A program made the translations under genes and the position numbers. A stretch of DNA of 64,000 bases from positions 46,882-110,881 of the forward strand of contig CAIMKZ010000033.1 in the NCBI GenBank assembly GCA_903842065.1, given 5' to 3'. Shown here piece after piece: positions 18,127-25,603 of the stretch. The stretch's first letter is position 1, and each line of letters starts with the position of its first letter. Under the pieces are notes generated by a model. It ran no database searches. It was not told the DNA's origin and saw nothing but the letters and a program-made list of their open reading frames with translations. The stretch comes from an uncultured Acidobacteriaceae bacterium (GTDB taxonomy: Bacteria > Acidobacteriota > Terriglobia > Terriglobales > Acidobacteriaceae).

Positions 18127-20235
18127 GTGTCGCGTTCAGATCGAAGAGATTTCCTCAAACAGGCAGGACAGGGGGCTTTAGCCGCGGGTATCGGGCTGGG
18201 GCTTCCTGAAGCTGTTACAGCCGCCGAAGCCAAACCCGCCACTGCGGCAGCGGCCAAAGAAACTCGGCAGCCCTGGCCGTATCCGGTGAACTACGGCAAG
18301 GAGAACATTGTCGAGGCCGACGTGCTGATCCTGGGCGGTGGCGTGGCCGGCAGCCATGCCGCCATCACCGCCGCCAAGCAGGGCGTCAAAGTGGTGGTGA
18401 TGGAAAAAGGCGCGGCCATCCGCAGCGGCTGCGGCGGCGGCGGAGTAGACCACTGGCACGGTGTCTTTACCCATCCCACCTCGAAGGTCACGCCCGACGA
18501 GATGATGGAAACGATCCATCGCCTGGGCTACAAGTACATCTTTCAGGAGTACGGCAACGGCATCACCAACTACATCCTGTTTAACGAGAGCTACCCGGCT
18601 CTGTGCGATGTGGAATCGTGGGGCGTGAACATCCGCGACACCAAAGACGAGTTCAAGGGCGCCGAGTTCCGCGACGAGCAGACCAAACTGCTGTTTACCT
18701 ACGACTACGACGGCAAGCATATCGTCCGAGTTAAAGGCGGAACCGACATCAAACTCGCGTACTACAACGAGATGAAGAAGCAGGGAGTGAAGATCTACGA
18801 CCGCATCATGGCCACCAGCCTGCTGACCGAGGACGGCAAGCAAGGTGGCCGGGTCATCGGAGCCACGGGCCTGCACACCCGCACCGGCGAGTTCTACATC
18901 TTCAAGGCCAAGTCCACGATCATCAGTACCTCGGGACCGGATGGATTGTGGTTCTACTCCGCGGAGTTGAGAGGGGCTTCGACCCATGCCTGCCCCAACA
19001 GCAGTGGCGACGCGGTCTCGCTCGCCTGGCGTGCGGGCGCAGAGCTGACCATGCTGGAACGGTCTCCCATGATGTCTACCGGCGGATTCGAATATCCGCT
19101 CTATGGATACGGCAACGCCAACAACACCTGGTACCCCTGCAACATGGTCGACTCCAACGGCAAAGAGATTCCCTGGGTTGACCGCGATGGGAAACCGCTG
19201 GAGACGTTTTCTCAACGCAATCACACCGCACCCGGCCAAAAGCTCTTCTGGGCCGGCGGTCGATCCGCACGTGAGATTGCGGGTCCGTCTCTGATTCCGG
19301 ATTTGAGCGAGCGCATCGCGAAGGGCGAGTACTCTCTGCCGCTCTATGCCGATCTGGCCGGCGTGCCGCCGGTGGAGCGGCGCGCGATCTGGGCGCTGAT
19401 GGTCTATCACGAGTCCAAGGGCCGCATCATCTACGAGACGTATCAAAAGGCCGGATTCGATCCCGACAAGGACATGCTGCAACAACCTCTGAGCCAGGGC
19501 ATGGGCCCGCGCCAGTGGCGGGGAGGATTTGTTGGCGCAGGCGTGATGTTTGACTGGGACATGAAGAGCAGCCTGGAAGGGCTCTATGTGGCGGGCGAAG
19601 CCAACTATGCGGGCGGAGATCATGCCGTGGCTGCCACAACGGGCCGATATACGGGCAGAACCAGCTCCCGGTATGCAAGGACGGCGAAGCTGCTGCCTGT
19701 CAACCGGGCGCAGATTGAAGCGGAGAAGGCGCGCATCTACGCTCCGGTCAGCCACAGCGAAGGCATCGGGTGGAACGAGTTGCGAGCAGGCCTCGCCCGC
19801 ATCATGCAGGACTACTGCACCGAGACCAAAACCGAAACCGTCATGAACATGGGGCTCTACTGGCTCAAAAGCATCAAAGAACAGGAAGCGGCCCAGGTCT
19901 GCGCCCGCAATCCTCACGAACTATGGCGGACCGTGGAGTGCTTCTCGCGCATCGACACCTGCGAAGTCATCTTCCACTCGTCGCTGAGCCGCAAGGCCAG
20001 TTGCCGAGCCATCAACTTTGTTCGCGCCGACTATCCGCAGGACGACCCGAAGGAGTGGCAGAAGCTGGTTGTCCTCAAACAGGTGAACGGCGAAATGCAG
20101 ATCGGAGAGAAGCCGCTCGACTACTTCCTCCAGGCACCCTACGCCTCAACTTACGCTGAGAACTACCGTAAACACAGCGGGCTGTCGTCGCAGGCTGCAC
20201 AACTCGGTTCCAAGGAGGTTGAGAGCCATGTATAG
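18127..20235 (+). CDS. Tat-exported flavoprotein, AprA/fumarate reductase family
   Basis: 702 residues from the GTG at 18127, preceded by AGAGGAGGG. The N-terminus is a twin-arginine signal (SDRRDFLKQAG, then a small hydrophobic stretch ending VTAAEA). FAD binding: VLILGGGVAGSHAAITAA near residue 67 and EKGAAIRSG. A late LYVAGEANYAGGDHAVA segment is the usual second FAD contact. The C-terminal part (LWRTVECFSRIDTCEVIFHSS onward, with FVRADYPQDD) resembles the alpha subunit of APS reductase, and the next gene is an AprB-like ferredoxin. An electron-transferring reductase or dehydrogenase of a small substrate is likely; the substrate is unknown. It overlaps the ferredoxin gene by eight bases. 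Confidence 0.8.
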   Translation: MSRSDRRDFLKQAGQGALAAGIGLGLPEAVTAAEAKPATAAAAKETRQPWPYPVNYGKENIVEADVLILGGGVAGSHAAITAAKQGVKVVVMEKGAAIRSGCGGGGVDHWHGVFTHPTSKVTPDEMMETIHRLGYKYIFQEYGNGITNYILFNESYPALCDVESWGVNIRDTKDEFKGAEFRDEQTKLLFTYDYDGKHIVRVKGGTDIKLAYYNEMKKQGVKIYDRIMATSLLTEDGKQGGRVIGATGLHTRTGEFYIFKAKSTIISTSGPDGLWFYSAELRGASTHACPNSSGDAVSLAWRAGAELTMLERSPMMSTGGFEYPLYGYGNANNTWYPCNMVDSNGKEIPWVDRDGKPLETFSQRNHTAPGQKLFWAGGRSAREIAGPSLIPDLSERIAKGEYSLPLYADLAGVPPVERRAIWALMVYHESKGRIIYETYQKAGFDPDKDMLQQPLSQGMGPRQWRGGFVGAGVMFDWDMKSSLEGLYVAGEANYAGGDHAVAATTGRYTGRTSSRYARTAKLLPVNRAQIEAEKARIYAPVSHSEGIGWNELRAGLARIMQDYCTETKTETVMNMGLYWLKSIKEQEAAQVCARNPHELWRTVECFSRIDTCEVIFHSSLSRKASCRAINFVRADYPQDDPKEWQKLVVLKQVNGEMQIGEKPLDYFLQAPYASTYAENYRKHSGLSSQAAQLGSKEVESHV

Positions 20236-20563
20236 CAAAGCATATCTGGTGCCGAACCCGGCCACGCCCAACGCCGGACCCGTAAGAGACCCCAGCAAGT
20301 GCATCGCCTGCTTGCAGTGCGTGGAAGTTTGCCGCTGCGACGTCGCCGTGCCCAACCCCATCAAAGGCAAGCCGCCTATCAACGTCTATCCTGACGAGTG
20401 CTGGTACTGCGGCAACTGCAAGGTCCACTGCCCGGTGGACGCGCTCACACTCGTCTATCCGCTCAACCAGCGCATCGGCTTCAAGCGCAAGGCAACCGGC
20501 GAGTACTACCGCATGGGGATGAAGAATCCGCCGCCCCCCTGCACCACGCCGCCTACGTCGTAG
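20228..20563 (+). CDS. Two-cluster ferredoxin, AprB-like partner subunit
   Basis: 111 residues. Two 4Fe-4S motifs: CIACLQCVEVC at about residues 22-32 and CWYCGNCKVHCP at about 60-71. A C-terminal tail of about 30 residues resembles the AprB tail that wraps the flavin subunit. An AAGGAGG site ends ten bases before the ATG; a TTG nine bases earlier is less likely. It carries electrons to or from the upstream flavoprotein. It has no export signal of its own, so if the flavoprotein is Tat-exported the ferredoxin would have to travel in complex with it (inference). Confidence 0.85.
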   Translation: MYSKAYLVPNPATPNAGPVRDPSKCIACLQCVEVCRCDVAVPNPIKGKPPINVYPDECWYCGNCKVHCPVDALTLVYPLNQRIGFKRKATGEYYRMGMKNPPPPCTTPPTS

Positions 20564-20570
20564 ACCAAAG

Positions 20571-20620
20571 ACATTGGGCGATCCCTCCAGTTGAATCGGA
20601 TGGATCGCCCAATGTGTTTT
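20571..20620 (+). terminator. Rho-independent terminator after the flavoprotein-ferredoxin pair
   Basis: A 14-bp perfect stem (20571-20584 with 20602-20615) and a 17-base loop are followed by GTTTT. It separates the pair from the convergent homoserine dehydrogenase gene. Confidence 0.85.
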
Positions 20621-20650
20621 CTGACCCCTGACCCTGCCCCCTGACCCCTG

Positions 20651-21949
20651 TTATTCCAGCATCTGCAGATCGAGCGGCGGCGAGATCATGCAGTCCATCT
20701 CGTTTACCTTGGCCAGCGCGCGCCTCAGCGCCGACGACTTGCACGGCTCCACCGTCACCACAAACGGCAGCGCGTCCGCCGGGTAGCCCGGCTTCTGCAC
20801 AATGGCGCGGATGTTGATGTGCTCCTCGGCCAGCCCCACCGTAATCGCCGCTACAATCCCCGGCTTGTCCCGCACCAGGAAGCGAATGTAGTGGGCTACA
20901 TCGAACTCCGTGCCAATCTTCGCCGGAGCCGACGGAATCTCCACCCGCCGCGACCCATGCGCCAGCGCCAGCAGATCGCTCACCACCGCCACCGCCGTCG
21001 GATGCCCGCCCGCTCCATGTCCTGAGAAGACCACATCCCCGGCGTAGTGGCCACCGGCAATCACCATATTCTCGGTTCCCTGCGACCACGCCATCGGCGA
21101 GCGCAGATCCACCAGCATCGGCCCCACGGCCGCCGCCAGGTCGCCGTTGTTCCGCCGCGCCCGCGCCACCTGCCTGATCGTGCAGCCCAGGTCGCGAGCA
21201 TAACTAAAGTCAACCGGCGTAATCGCCGTAATCGGCGTCGGCACAATCTCATCGGGGTTGACCTGTACCCTCAGCGCCAGCCGCATCAAAATTGAGAGCT
21301 TGGCCCGCGCATCGAACCCGCCCACGTCCTCCGTAGGATCGGCCTCGGCATAGCCCTTCTTCTGGGCCTCGGCCAGAACCGTCGCGTAGTCCTCGCCCTT
21401 CTCCATCTTGCTCAGAATGAAGTTGCAGGTGCCGTTCAAAATGCCTTCCAACCGCTCAATGCGGTCCCCGGCCAGCCCCTGCTCCAGCCCCGGAATCACC
21501 GGGATGCCCCCAGCCACCGCCGCGCCATACTTGATGTGCCCGCCGCGCGCCGCCGCCAGCCGCTCCAGATCGATCCCCTGATAGCTGATCAGCTTCTTGT
21601 TGGCGGTGACAACCGACTTGCCGGCCTCCAGAGCCTTTCTCACCCACCCGCCCGCAGTATCCAGGCCCCCGGCCAGCTCCACCACCACGTCCACGTCCGT
21701 CGCCAGCACGGCGTCTGCGTCCTCGCTCCAGGTCACTGACGAGGGAACCCAGTCGGCCTTCTTGCGCGCCACGTTGCGGTTAAAGATGTGCGTCAGCTCA
21801 AGCTCCGGCGGCTTCGACTCGACCAATATGCGCGCCACCGACGAGCCCACAGTCCCAAATCCAAACAGCGCAATACGCAGCGGCTTCTGCCCGCGAGACT
21901 CCTGGGCGGATGAGACTGGAGAGACGACCGGCTCGGTAGCTTTTTGCAC
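20651..21949 (-). CDS. hom: Homoserine dehydrogenase with ACT domain
   Basis: 432 residues from a GTG start with AGGAG seven bases upstream. Nucleotide-binding glycine motif FGFGTVGSSVA near residues 28-38. The catalytic domain carries NGTCNFILSKME, GYAEADPTEDVGGFDARAK and the substrate region TPVDFSYARDLG. The C-terminal ACT domain (about 350-425, VRDKPGIVAAITVGLAEEH) is expected to respond to threonine. It reduces aspartate semialdehyde to homoserine for threonine and methionine synthesis. It is not fused to aspartokinase, and no thrB or thrC is adjacent. Confidence 0.95.
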   Translation of the reverse strand: MQKATEPVVSPVSSAQESRGQKPLRIALFGFGTVGSSVARILVESKPPELELTHIFNRNVARKKADWVPSSVTWSEDADAVLATDVDVVVELAGGLDTAGGWVRKALEAGKSVVTANKKLISYQGIDLERLAAARGGHIKYGAAVAGGIPVIPGLEQGLAGDRIERLEGILNGTCNFILSKMEKGEDYATVLAEAQKKGYAEADPTEDVGGFDARAKLSILMRLALRVQVNPDEIVPTPITAITPVDFSYARDLGCTIRQVARARRNNGDLAAAVGPMLVDLRSPMAWSQGTENMVIAGGHYAGDVVFSGHGAGGHPTAVAVVSDLLALAHGSRRVEIPSAPAKIGTEFDVAHYIRFLVRDKPGIVAAITVGLAEEHINIRAIVQKPGYPADALPFVVTVEPCKSSALRRALAKVNEMDCMISPPLDLQMLE

Positions 21950-22094
21950 CTGAAACTCCTTGTTGCAATCTATGATGGCAAGCGAAATGGCCGCAACCGG
22001 CCGCTACTTCAATGATAGCGGAATGGGGCTGGGAGGCGGAAAGGGCAGGCGTGCGAGCGGGCAAGTCTTATCACCGCAATTTCCCAAAAGCCAC

Positions 22095-22147
22095 TGTCAT
22101 CTTGAGCGGAGCGAAGCGGAGTCGAAAGATCTGCGGTTGCCTTTCGG
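22095..22147 (+). repeat. Dispersed palindromic repeat, copy B (left of the GIY-YIG gene)
   Basis: TGTCATCTTGAGCGGAGCGA, then AGCGGAGTCGAAAGATCTGC and GGTTGCCTTTCGG. The ATCTT and AAGAT arms pair around a purine-rich core. It is in opposite orientation to copy C on the other side of the endonuclease gene. Confidence 0.85.
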
Positions 22148-22232
22148 TACATCCCCAAACCAGTCCCACACCCACCCAACCGGTTGCCATTCGTCACAGC
22201 ACCAGACCCGCCAATCATTTACCATTCCCACC

Positions 22233-22571
22233 ATGCCGGGGCAGACCTATTTCGTTTACATCGTCGCCAGCAGAAGCCATACCCTCTACATCGGCGTCAC
22301 CAGCAACTTACAAAAACGCGTCTTCCAGCACAAATGGAAAGAGCACGACGGCTTCACCGAACGCTACAACTGCGACCGTCTCGTCTGGTTCGAAACCCAC
22401 CAGGATGTCCGCAACGCCATCGACCGCGAAAAGCAGTTGAAACGATGGCGGCGCGAAAAGAAGATTGCCTTGATCGAAAAGATGAATCCAGCGTGGGTAG
22501 ACCTGAGCAAAGACTGGTACGACGTAGAGCCTGCCGACTTCAAGCGAGCAACAGACCGTATGGACACCTAA
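22233..22571 (+). CDS. Single-domain GIY-YIG endonuclease
   Basis: 112 residues from the ATG at 22233. The frame extends upstream to 21960, but that part covers repeat copy B and is rejected. The GIY-YIG core is FVYIVASRSHTLYIGVTSNL (residues 6-25) followed by KRVFQHKWKEHDGFT with the conserved Arg, and KQLKRWRREKKIALIEKMNP. This matches the small single-domain family (UPF0213-like) often annotated as excinuclease-related. Family enzymes cut DNA. The stop codon is two bases from inverted repeat copy C, and copy B lies 86 bases upstream, so the gene sits inside an inverted-repeat unit. Confidence 0.9.
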   Translation: MPGQTYFVYIVASRSHTLYIGVTSNLQKRVFQHKWKEHDGFTERYNCDRLVWFETHQDVRNAIDREKQLKRWRREKKIALIEKMNPAWVDLSKDWYDVEPADFKRATDRMDT

Positions 22572-22573
22572 AA

Positions 22574-22636
22574 GCAACCGCAGATCTTTCGACTTCGGTC
22601 GTCCGCCGCGGCGGGCGACCTGCGCTCAAGATGACA
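22574..22636 (-). repeat. Dispersed palindromic repeat, copy C (inverted, right of the GIY-YIG gene)
   Basis: Read on the minus strand it has the same arms as copy B (TGTCATCTTGAGCG and AAGTCGAAAGATCTGCGGTT). The core is replaced by a GC-rich hairpin GGTCGCCCGCC / GGCGGACGACC. Confidence 0.85.
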
Positions 22637-22650
22637 AGCCCCTCTCAAGC

Positions 22651-22790
22651 TGTCATCTTGAGCAAGAAACAGTCCCCCTCAGCTGTCATCTTGAATAAGA
22701 GACAAGCCACCACCATACCCACTGTCATCTCGGGCTGCTGTCTACCCCCATAAACATCTGTCATCTTGAGCGGAGTTCGCCCCCCAACCA
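22651..22790 (+). repeat. Four partial left-arm copies of the palindromic repeat
   Basis: TGTCATCTTGAGCAAG at 22651, TGTCATCTTGAATAAG at 22684, TGTCATCTCGGG at 22723 and TGTCATCTTGAGCGGAG at 22759. Only the left arm is kept in each. Spacing is irregular (33, 39 and 36 bases). Confidence 0.75.
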
Positions 22791-22792
22791 GC

Positions 22793-22846
22793 TGTCATCT
22801 TGAGCGGAGCGAAGCGTAGTCGAAAGATCTGCGGTTGCCTTTCGGG
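22793..22846 (+). repeat. Dispersed palindromic repeat, copy E
   Basis: Full-length copy nearly identical to copy B, with GCGTAGTCG in place of GCGGAGTCG. It ends in the same GGTTGCCTTTCGG tail. Confidence 0.85.
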
Positions 22847-22923
22847 CCTTGGACGGAGGCTGGGTTGAACATCTAGTGCGAAGGTCGCCGAAACAAGGAT
22901 CGCTAAGCCCTCACCCAAAGCAC

Positions 22924-22941
22924 TGTCATCTTGAGCGAAGT
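22924..22941 (+). repeat. Partial palindromic repeat
   Basis: TGTCATCTTGAGCGAAG, left arm only, 60 bases upstream of full copy F. Confidence 0.7.
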
Positions 22942-22983
22942 CCCTCCCGACGCATCCCCGCGCACAATGCACATGAAAACCAC

Positions 22984-23037
22984 TGTCATCTTGAGCGGAG
23001 CGAAGCGGAGTCGAAAGATCTGCGGTTGCCCTTCCGG
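22984..23037 (+). repeat. Dispersed palindromic repeat, copy F
   Basis: Full copy, identical to copy B over its first 46 bases. It ends 90 bases before the next gene. The whole stretch 22572-23126 holds nothing else recognisable. Confidence 0.85.
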
Positions 23038-23126
23038 ACGTGGCCTACAGCTCAGATTCCCCGACCCGAAAAATATTCCCGCCCCAACTTGCCGATAATT
23101 TCGCACAATTCCCTACCATTGTTCTT

Positions 23127-23531
23127 ATGAGCGATATCTTCAACAAATTGAACCTGAGAGCCGCGCAGGAGATAGTGGTCCTCGACGCGCCTGCTTCCTT
23201 TGAGCCGGAGCTGGGGCGGCTGCCGGTGATGGCCATCCACCGCCATCTGGAGTCGGTGGCGGCGATGGGCTTCTTTCTGGCCTTTGTTACCCGGCGGGAC
23301 CAGATCGAGGCGCTCGCCCCCATGGTGGCCAAACGCGCCCAGGGCGACGCGACCGTATGGTTCGCCTATCCAAAAGGATCGTCAAAGAACCTCAAGTGCG
23401 ACTATAACCGCGACTCGGGCTGGGAGCCGCTCAAGGCTCTGGGCTTCGACACCGTCCGCGCCGTCTCCATCGATCAGGACTGGACCGCGCTGCGCTTCCG
23501 GCGCGTCGAATACATCAAAAAGAAGGCGTAA
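23127..23531 (+). CDS. DUF3052-like protein of unknown function
   Basis: 134 residues from the ATG at 23127; an in-frame codon at 23040 would read into repeat-bordering sequence. The pattern EIVVLDAPASFEPEL, FLAFVTRRDQIEALAP, VWFAYPKGSSK and AVSIDQDWTALRFRR matches the layout of the DUF3052 family as I remember it: a Rossmann-like alternation with a terminal sensor-like strand. No catalytic residue is evident and no function is known. It stands alone, separated by a G-rich stretch from the convergent sirtuin gene. Confidence 0.7.
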   Translation: MSDIFNKLNLRAAQEIVVLDAPASFEPELGRLPVMAIHRHLESVAAMGFFLAFVTRRDQIEALAPMVAKRAQGDATVWFAYPKGSSKNLKCDYNRDSGWEPLKALGFDTVRAVSIDQDWTALRFRRVEYIKKKA

Positions 23532-23677
23532 GTTGTTGATTCTGGCTAATCTGACGGTAAAGTATTCAATCGAGATAATTTAGCAGCCAACCCCCGAGCT
23601 AACCCCTTTATCTACTCGAATTTGCCGTAATATATGGGGGGGGAGGGGCCCCCTGCCTCGAATCGAACCGACTGCCA

Positions 23678-24397
23678 CTACCCCTCTACTTGGAATAGCC
23701 CGGGCAGCACCTGCCCCGCCTTGCCGAGAACGATCTCAGAGAAGGACTCGGCGTTCTGAGGCGCTTCCGGGCCAATGTAGACCGTTCTGGCGCCCTTCTG
23801 GCGGGCCCAGCGCACAAAGTTGGCAGCCGGGTACACCGATCCTGACGTCCCGATGACCATCATCAGAGTCGACCGGTCGATCTCCCTCTGGATCTTCCCC
23901 ATCTCCAAAGGCATCTCCCCGAAGAAGACGATGTGGGGACGCATCCGCGCTCCGCACGAGCAGCGCCCAACCGCTGTCAAGCTCTTGTAGATGGTCCGAT
24001 CCGAAACCGGCGGCTGCCCGCAATCGTCCTCGCACCGGGCCATGGCCAGCTCCCCGTGCATGTGGACGAGGCGCTCCGATCCCGCACGCTCGTGCAGATC
24101 GTCAACATTTTGCGTGCAGAGAAAAAACCGCTCGCCGAGCCACTGCTCCAGCTCAGCCAGCGCAAAGTGTCCCGGATTCGGCTCCGCCTTGAAAGCTGCC
24201 TCGCGCCGCGCCGAGTAAAAGTCCCAGACACGCGCAGGACTCGCTTCCCACGCATCCGGCGTGCAAACATCCTCGATCCGATAACCAGCCCAAAGTCCGT
24301 CCGAATCGCGAAAGGTCTGAATTCCGCTCTCCGCCGAAACTCCAGCTCCAGTGAGAACAAAGACGCGGTCGTTTGCGAGGATGGAAACTTTCTGCAT
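23678..24397 (-). CDS. cobB: NAD-dependent protein deacylase, SIR2 family (CobB type)
   Basis: 239 residues from the ATG at 24397, which has CAGGAG upstream; a TTG six bases earlier is possible. NAD-binding TGAGVSAESGI at about residues 17-27, TQNVDDLHERAG, catalytic His in VHMHGE, and a zinc site built from a CEDDC pair and CSC pair. A Tyr-x2-Arg motif in DFYSARR is the mark of class III (SIRT5-like) enzymes that remove succinyl and malonyl groups. It removes acyl groups from lysines, with NAD as co-substrate, in the cytoplasm. Confidence 0.93.
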   Translation of the reverse strand: MQKVSILANDRVFVLTGAGVSAESGIQTFRDSDGLWAGYRIEDVCTPDAWEASPARVWDFYSARREAAFKAEPNPGHFALAELEQWLGERFFLCTQNVDDLHERAGSERLVHMHGELAMARCEDDCGQPPVSDRTIYKSLTAVGRCSCGARMRPHIVFFGEMPLEMGKIQREIDRSTLMMVIGTSGSVYPAANFVRWARQKGARTVYIGPEAPQNAESFSEIVLGKAGQVLPGLFQVEG

Positions 24398-24417
24398 GGT
24401 CAAGCTCCTGGCAACCA

Positions 24418-24562
24418 GCTTCTAGCTAGATTCTCACTCAGCCGCTTGGCTCGTCTCAGGAAGAGAACTGTAAAAGCGGATTCGAGAAGTGTTCGATCTT
24501 CACCCGAAACGTGCAATCTGGCAATCAGCAGCTAGAAGCTAAGAGCTAGAAGCTAGAAGCTG
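24418..24562. repeat. Short AGCTAGAAGCT repeats, inverted and tandem
   Basis: AGCTTCTAGCTAG at 24418-24430 faces a cluster AGCTAGAAGCT-AAG-AGCTAGAAGCT-AGAAGCT at 24530-24562. The two ends are inverted relative to each other across about 100 bases. They lie between cobB and the quinone oxidoreductase gene. Confidence 0.6.
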
Positions 24563-24566
24563 CTTT

Positions 24567-25535
24567 TTACGGCTCCAGCAGCAGCTTGCCTGTTGTTCGA
24601 CGGCCTTCGAGATCGCTCTGTGCTTCCGCAGCGCGCTCCAGCGGATAGATATGCTCCATGCGCAGCTTGAGCTCGCCAGAAGCAACCCAGCCAAGAACAT
24701 CGCCCGCGCGCCATTCGAGCTCCTTGCGCGTGGCCAGAAAATGCCAGAGCGAAGGCCGCGTGATGAACAGCGATCCCTTGCCCGCAAGCTGGGCCAGATC
24801 GAAGGGAGGAACAGGACCGCTCGACGCGCCAAAGAGCACCAGAAGCCCGCGCGGATGCAAGCAGCTCAGGCTCTTCTCGAAGGTAGTCTTGCCGACCGAG
24901 TCGTAGACCACATCGACGCCTTTGCCGTTGGTCAGGCGCTTGACCTCGGCCTCAAAGTCCAGGTCAGTGTAGAGAATGACGTCGCTTGCTCCAGCCTCAC
25001 GCGAGAACTCGGCCTTCTCAGCGGTTGAGACAGTGGTGATAACGCGCGCGCCGATGCGCGTGGCAAGCTGCGTCAGCAGAAGTCCAACGCCTCCAGCTCC
25101 CGCGTGAACCAGAGCAGTATCGCCAGCTTTGAGCGCATACGTTGAGTGACTGAGATAGTGCGCAGTCATGCCTTGCAGCATCGCCGCAGCAGCCTTCTCC
25201 GGCGCGAGTCCCTCGGGAACCTTGACGATGTGCGCGGCATTGACCAGCGCGTATTCGGCGTAGGATCCGAGCACGCTGGCCGAAGCGACAAGATCGCCCG
25301 TGGCAAATCCTGTGACTCCCGGACCAAGCTCCTCGATCGTGCCTGCTGCCTCGCTGCCGGGAATGAGCGGCAGAGCAGACTTGTAGAGTCCCTTGCGGAA
25401 GTAGACCTCGATGAAGTTGACACCGATGGCTTCGACGCGGATGAGCACTTCGCCGTGGCCAGGTGAAGGAATTGGCAGATCGGCGACCTTGAGAACCTCA
25501 GGCCTGCCGGTCTCGTGAATCTGGATGGCTTTCAT
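24567..25535 (-). CDS. Zinc-free quinone oxidoreductase, MDR superfamily
   Basis: 322 residues from the second methionine (MKAIQIHETGRPEVLKV). GroES-like N-terminal half with IGVNFIEVYFRKGLY. The Rossmann half has AGAGGVGLLLTQLA (about 145-158), the NADPH-binding motif of QOR/zeta-crystallin enzymes. The zinc ligands of alcohol dehydrogenases are absent. It ends TTGKLLLEP. It probably reduces quinones or enones with NADPH. It lies between cobB and a glycosyltransferase, with no evident functional link. Confidence 0.9.
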   Translation of the reverse strand: MKAIQIHETGRPEVLKVADLPIPSPGHGEVLIRVEAIGVNFIEVYFRKGLYKSALPLIPGSEAAGTIEELGPGVTGFATGDLVASASVLGSYAEYALVNAAHIVKVPEGLAPEKAAAAMLQGMTAHYLSHSTYALKAGDTALVHAGAGGVGLLLTQLATRIGARVITTVSTAEKAEFSREAGASDVILYTDLDFEAEVKRLTNGKGVDVVYDSVGKTTFEKSLSCLHPRGLLVLFGASSGPVPPFDLAQLAGKGSLFITRPSLWHFLATRKELEWRAGDVLGWVASGELKLRMEHIYPLERAAEAQSDLEGRRTTGKLLLEP

Positions 25536-25603
25536 CTCAGGGTTAAGCATGAACCCAAAAGGCAGGCGTGAGCAAGTGGAAAGCGGGAGAAGCCGCGAAA
25601 GGG

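Noticed and set aside
18178..19917. Open frame of 579 codons on the minus strand within the flavoprotein gene
   Set aside because: Shadow of the plus-strand gene. It is His/Gly/Arg-rich, has no domain, and the plus frame has clear FAD motifs and a ribosome binding site.
20621..20652. CTGACCCCTG direct repeats before the hom stop codon
   Set aside because: Short simple-sequence repeat without further structure.
21960..22232. N-terminal extension of the GIY-YIG gene
   Set aside because: It reads through repeat copy B and shows no homology-like pattern. The domain begins at 22233.
22651..22800. Regularly recurring TGTCATCT as a possible CRISPR array
   Set aside because: Units are of unequal length and spacing, the repeat is only partly conserved, and no cas genes are near.
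23634..23653. G8 run followed by AGGGGCCCCC between convergent genes
   Set aside because: Could form a weak stem, but no T-tract and no clear role; possible sequencing-sensitive spot only.
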